Shown: positions 1 through 5,120 of the stretch, one piece after another
Layout: every line of letters starts with the position of its first letter
How positions within the stretch are numbered: the first letter of the stretch is position 1
Assembly: GCA_003538495.1 (NCBI GenBank)
Contig: DPSD01000637.1
Span: forward strand, 1 to 5,120
Source of the DNA: Accumulibacter sp.
GTDB taxonomy: Bacteria; Pseudomonadota; Gammaproteobacteria; Burkholderiales; Rhodocyclaceae
Length of the DNA stretch: 5,120 bases
Direction of reading: 5' to 3'
Translations under genes and position numbers: made by a program
Notes under the pieces: model-generated
The model's input: only the letters and a program-made list of their open reading frames with translations
Database searches by the model: none
What the model was told of the DNA's origin: nothing

Positions 1-120
1 ATTTACTTTTCCAAAAATTTCAGCCAGTCGTTTCCGTAAGCACATGGTAATCCAAACAGGACTAAAGTTGGCCATCGAACATTAGGTTGGCCAGTTCACG
101 GCACTGTTTGGCGATCGCCA
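1..120. other. AT-richer segment downstream of the operon, no recognised gene
   Basis: GC is 38% over bases 1-60 and 52% over 61-120, against 60-70% in sampled lines of the ATPase gene. Two minus-strand frames remain open towards the left edge. One is 30 codons from a stop at 96-98 to TAA at 3-5, ending in GLPCAYGNDWLKFLEK. The other starts at an ATG at 45-43 without a convincing ribosome site and runs off the window. I recognise neither. The change in composition suggests the end of the cassette or DNA of another origin. Confidence 0.5.
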
Positions 121-170
121 AGACCACAGGAAACCGTCTTGCACCGCGGCGCTTTGTTTCCTGAATGGCT

Positions 171-178
<8 letters not shown>
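62..178 (-). CDS. Small overlapping ORF, 38 codons, unrecognised
   Basis: An ATG (178-176) overlaps the end of the ATPase gene as ATGAGTAG, an 8-base overlap typical of coupled operon genes. It has AAGGG seven bases upstream. The product begins MSRAIQETKRRGARR, which is strongly basic, then has a helix-like hydrophobic stretch (FPVVLAIAKQCRELANLMF) and stops at TAG 62-64. I do not recognise the family. It may be a genuine micro-protein, the 5' end of a gene broken by frameshift (the frame ending at 3-5 stays open for 30 codons downstream of 95), or a chance ORF. Against it: the first 120 bases are only 45% GC, unlike the operon, and the ORF contains several inverted repeats. Start placement and ribosome site are the only positive evidence. 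Confidence 0.3.
69..93. repeat. Paired TGGCCA palindromes (direct and inverted)
   Basis: GTTGGCCA occurs at 67-74 and again at 86-93. Because TGGCCA is self-complementary, the two copies form both an 8-base direct repeat and a 6-base inverted repeat with a 13-base loop. No T-run follows on either strand, so terminator activity is doubtful. Confidence 0.45.
108..121. repeat. Perfect 14-bp palindrome TTGGCGATCGCCAA
   Basis: The sequence equals its own reverse complement over 14 bases. Its core GGCGATCGCC has the form of the cyanobacterial HIP1 repeat and contains a GATC site. A single copy is visible, so it may be coincidental or a protein-binding site; no loop is available for a normal hairpin except by opening the centre. 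Confidence 0.6.
127..163 (-). repeat. Inverted repeat / potential RNA hairpin after the ATPase stop
   Basis: CAGGAAAC (127-134) and GTTTCCTG (156-163) are perfect 8-base complements separated by 21 bases. In the minus-strand RNA an inner GCGC-CGCG-GUGC stem-loop can nest inside (141-152, with one G:U pair). The structure begins 8 bases after the ATPase stop. No U-run follows, so it is not a standard intrinsic terminator. It could stabilise the 3' end, pause polymerase or weaken downstream translation. Confidence 0.5.
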
Positions 179-3509
<3,331 letters not shown>

Positions 3510-3516
3510 GGTGGTG

Positions 3517-3855
3517 TTACTCCGATTCGAGCACGGTTTTCAGTTGTTCCAGAAGCCCCGGCAGCGCGAGCTGCACGGTATCCCACAGGATGTTCTGGTT
3601 GATGTCGAAATACGCGTGCACCAGGCGATTGCGCATGCCGACAATCTGCGGCCAGGGTACGCCGGGAAACTCGCTGCGCCCGGCTTCGCTCACCTGAGTT
3701 GCGGCCTCGCCGACAATCTCCACGGCACGAGTCAATGCCAGGCGTAACATCGGGTCGCTCTCCAGGTCCTCCCGTTTACGCCCCTCGACGAAAGCCAGCG
3801 CCTGGCTAGCCGCATCGATCATGTGGCCGACCCGCCAACGATCATCCGGCGACAT
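3517..3855 (-). CDS. hepT: HepT (DUF86) HEPN-family RNase toxin
   Basis: This 112-residue, mostly helical protein belongs to the DUF86/HepT branch of the HEPN superfamily. The N-terminus (DDRWRVGHMIDAASQAL) is typical of the family. The catalytic RX4HXY motif is intact as R75, H80, Y82 in the segment MRNRLVHAYFDI (nt 3610-3633). R and H are the expected RNase residues, and Y82 matches the tyrosine that partner MntA proteins modify with AMP. The ATG at 3855 is preceded by GAGGT (3861-3865) with a 6-base spacer, and it overlaps the last 14 bases of mntA, so antitoxin and toxin are probably translated in a coupled way. The TAA stop lies 7 bases before the ATPase start. The toxin role, RNA cleavage restrained by MntA, comes from characterised pairs; its link to the flanking methylase and ATPase is inference from position. 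No truncation or missing key residue is seen. Confidence 0.93.
   Translation of the reverse strand: MSPDDRWRVGHMIDAASQALAFVEGRKREDLESDPMLRLALTRAVEIVGEAATQVSEAGRSEFPGVPWPQIVGMRNRLVHAYFDINQNILWDTVQLALPGLLEQLKTVLESE
3520..3523 (-). promoter_or_regulatory. Ribosome binding site of the DUF499 ATPase, embedded in the hepT 3' end
   Basis: GGAG on the minus strand forms the last sense codon of hepT, immediately before its TAA stop (3517-3519). It sits 10 bases before the ATPase ATG at 3509. Ribosomes finishing hepT would terminate over the entry site of the next gene, suggesting coupled translation. Confidence 0.65.
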
Positions 3856-4147
3856 ACTGCACCTCGGCCGTTCGAACCACCTCGTCGCGGAAGTAGCGAC
3901 TCAAGTCCTGCGCGGTACGCAGGTCGACTTTCCGCCCCCCGAGGGCTTGCGACAACTCGATTTCGATCTGCGCCATGTCGAGCAACGTCGGTCGCGCGTC
4001 AGGGAAGAACTCGACCAGCAGGTCGACGTCGCTGTCCGGCCTCGCCGTTCCCTTGAGTTGCGAGCCGAACAGCGACAGACAGCGAATGTTGTGCGCTTCG
4101 CAGAAGCGCGCCAGGGTCTCTTCGTCGAGGTTCAATAAACGTTTCAT
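3842..4147 (-). CDS. mntA: MntA-type minimal nucleotidyltransferase antitoxin
   Basis: This is a 101-residue protein of the MNT (minimal nucleotidyltransferase, polymerase-beta-like) family. The signature GSX10DXD is intact: G28-S29, then D40 and D42 within the PDSDVDLLVEF segment (nt 4022-4066). A third likely metal-binding acid is D75 in GRKVDLRT. The length is normal for the family. The start is set by AAGGAG six bases upstream; an in-frame ATG 33 bases further up would overlap the methylase gene and has no better site. In characterised HepT-MntA pairs, MntA transfers AMP groups from ATP to a tyrosine near the HEPN active site and so neutralises the toxin. All residues needed for that chemistry are present here. 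The gene ends 14 bases inside hepT, consistent with coupled translation. Sampled GC (55% over 4081-4140) is a little below the flanking large genes. Assignment is by motif and neighbour, not by a database search. Confidence 0.92.
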   Translation of the reverse strand: MKRLLNLDEETLARFCEAHNIRCLSLFGSQLKGTARPDSDVDLLVEFFPDARPTLLDMAQIEIELSQALGGRKVDLRTAQDLSRYFRDEVVRTAEVQYVAG

Positions 4148-4153
4148 GAAACG

Positions 4154-4159
4154 CTCCTT
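4154..4159 (-). promoter_or_regulatory. Ribosome binding site fixing the mntA start
   Basis: The minus strand reads AAGGAG followed by 6 bases and then ATG (4147-4145). This near-ideal Shine-Dalgarno favours the ATG at 4147 over the longer in-frame ATG at 4180, which would lie inside the end of the methylase gene. Confidence 0.85.
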
Positions 4160-4166
4160 CGCTGCT

Positions 4167-5120
4167 TCATTCTTGCCCAAACAGGTCGGGCGTACCAGGC
4201 GCCACCGCGCGGGGCTTTTCGGCGGCCAGGCGGGTGATTTCCGGCCAGCTCTGCACGAGACCGTTATAGGCCATGGCCTCGACGGCGCGCTTCTTGCGTT
4301 CGCACAGGGTATAGAGACGGTAACAGAGTTCGCGGGCGGTTTCCGCCTTGCCGCCGAGCTTGGCGATCAGCGCGGCGGCGGCGCTCTCACCGCCGGATTC
4401 CAGCGCGCGAATGAGGTGGTGCACGATCTCCCAGTGCGTGAGCCGCTTGTCAGTGAGCGGATCCCAGTTGGCGGGCAGCTCGGCGGGTTTAAGCAGGCGC
4501 ACCCTACCGGCCCGGGATACCAGAATGCCGGCTTCGTCGAGGCCGCCGACGCTGGTGTTCTTGGACTTGGAAAGCTGCTCGGCGACACCGTAATCGCCTT
4601 CGGCAAAGCCGGTCTGGTCGAACCAGGTGAGCGCCCAGCGGCTGTCGGCGTCGAAGTCGCCTTCCTGCTCGGCCAACGATTCGTCGAGGGTCTGGTTGAT
4701 CAGCGCCAGCGCGGACCGCACCGGCAGCGGTTTGCCTTCGGCGTCGAGAACCTTCGCGTAGCGGGTATAGACGGCCATGCCGGGGCCGATCGCCGCTTGT
4801 GCCAAGTCCACCGGAGCGATGTTGCCGGCCTGCAGGTGTGCCAGCGCCAGGGGAAGTTCAGCCTTGAGTGCAGTCACGAAATCGCGGCGGGTGGCGGTGG
4901 TGGCGGTGGCGGGGCGCGGCCGACAGACGAGGACGATACTGGAAGCGAGGGCGTTGGAGTCCATTGCACGCATACGGCCAGATCCCTCAGTTCGTATCGG
5001 CCATGTTCCACTGATTCCGAAACCGGCGCGGATCACCGCGTCGAGGAAAGTCTCCCAGCCGGTATTCGTCGTGCCCTGGGTACTGTCACTCTCTGCCTGC
5101 TTGAAGGCGTAGTAGATGGT
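4167..5120 (-). CDS. DUF1156 / COG1743-type DNA adenine methylase, C-terminal part (5' end outside window)
   Basis: The visible 317 residues run in frame from the right edge to a TGA at 4167-4169. The true start and the catalytic N-terminal half lie outside the window. A GTG at 5034-5036 could be mistaken for a start, but the frame stays open upstream of it and encodes the conserved TIYYAFKQ segment, so it is internal. Visible residues 1-70 look like the end of the Rossmann methyltransferase fold: TIYYAFKQ, then GWETFLDAVIRAGF, GTWPIRTE and the strand ASSIVLVCRPRP. The remaining ~250 residues, including NIAPVDLAQAAIGPGMAVY and EQEGDFDADSRWALTWF, match my recollection of DUF1156 methylase tails. 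The family is annotated as adenine-specific DNA methylases, presumably marking host DNA. The SAM-binding and DPPY-type motifs are not in view, so activity cannot be judged here. It is the first visible gene of the operon, 19 bases ahead of mntA. A short Thr-Ala repeat lies near visible residues 71-76. Confidence 0.9.
   Translation of the reverse strand, partial: TIYYAFKQAESDSTQGTTNTGWETFLDAVIRAGFGISGTWPIRTEGSGRMRAMDSNALASSIVLVCRPRPATATTATRRDFVTALKAELPLALAHLQAGNIAPVDLAQAAIGPGMAVYTRYAKVLDAEGKPLPVRSALALINQTLDESLAEQEGDFDADSRWALTWFDQTGFAEGDYGVAEQLSKSKNTSVGGLDEAGILVSRAGRVRLLKPAELPANWDPLTDKRLTHWEIVHHLIRALESGGESAAAALIAKLGGKAETARELCYRLYTLCERKKRAVEAMAYNGLVQSWPEITRLAAEKPRAVAPGTPDLFGQE
4890..4907. repeat. 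Tandem 9-bp repeat inside the methylase gene
   Basis: GGTGGCGGT occurs twice back to back and is followed by further GG runs (to about 4914). On the minus strand it reads in frame as Thr-Ala-Thr, Thr-Ala-Thr, within the PATATTATRR stretch between the methyltransferase fold and the C-terminal region. The closely spaced GG runs on the plus strand could in principle form a weak two-tier quadruplex. The unit length is a multiple of three, so gain or loss of a unit would keep the frame. Confidence 0.6.

Noticed and set aside
127..163. Intrinsic (Rho-independent) terminator after the ATPase gene
   Set aside because: The hairpin is present, but no U-run follows on the minus strand and the stem loop is long. 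It is kept only as an inverted repeat.
4148..4180. Longer mntA start at the ATG at 4180 (11 extra residues)
   Set aside because: It would overlap the methylase gene, and the internal ATG at 4147 has AAGGAG at 6 bases and gives the usual MNT length.
5034..5036. GTG as start of a 289-residue protein
   Set aside because: The frame stays open upstream to the window edge and encodes conserved methylase residues (TIYYAFKQ), so the GTG is an internal valine codon.

Overview
The window is a compact, single-direction operon on the minus strand, so it reads from right to left. It carries four confidently recognised genes of a methylase/ATPase defence-type locus. GC content is high (60-70% in sampled 60-base lines of the large genes). 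Starts are led by Shine-Dalgarno motifs, spacing is tight, and the protein families are typical of a GC-rich bacterium, most likely a proteobacterium; the sequence does not allow a species call.

Layout in transcription order. (1) 5120-4167: the last 317 residues of a DUF1156 / COG1743-type adenine-specific DNA methylase; its N-terminal catalytic part lies beyond the right edge. (2) 4147-3842: a minimal nucleotidyltransferase, MntA, with an intact GSX10DXD motif. (3) 3855-3517: a HepT (DUF86) HEPN ribonuclease with an intact RX4HXY motif. (4) 3509-171: a 1112-residue DUF499 / COG1483-type P-loop ATPase with an N-terminal Swt1-like HEPN domain (RNxxxH). (5) 178-62: a 38-codon unrecognised ORF whose start overlaps the ATPase stop. 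The junctions are a 19-base gap, a 14-base overlap, a 7-base gap and an 8-base overlap. No internal promoter or terminator is apparent, so one polycistronic message is the simplest reading.

The methylase and DUF499 ATPase are a recurrent pair in defence islands, comparable in logic to BREX, which pairs a PglX methylase with a large P-loop ATPase. I recall a similar helicase-methylase-ATPase set catalogued as 'Hma', but no helicase is visible here. The notable feature is a complete HepT-MntA toxin-antitoxin module placed between the two core genes. The locus therefore encodes two separate HEPN domains with intact catalytic signatures, one in the toxin and one in the ATPase. A plausible model, which is inference, is a modification/recognition system with a built-in RNase abortive or guarding arm.

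The left 170 bases differ. GC falls to 38% in the first 60 bases, no known gene is recognisable, three inverted repeats lie within 100 bases, and short open frames look like a small or decayed gene. This may be the downstream edge of the cassette.
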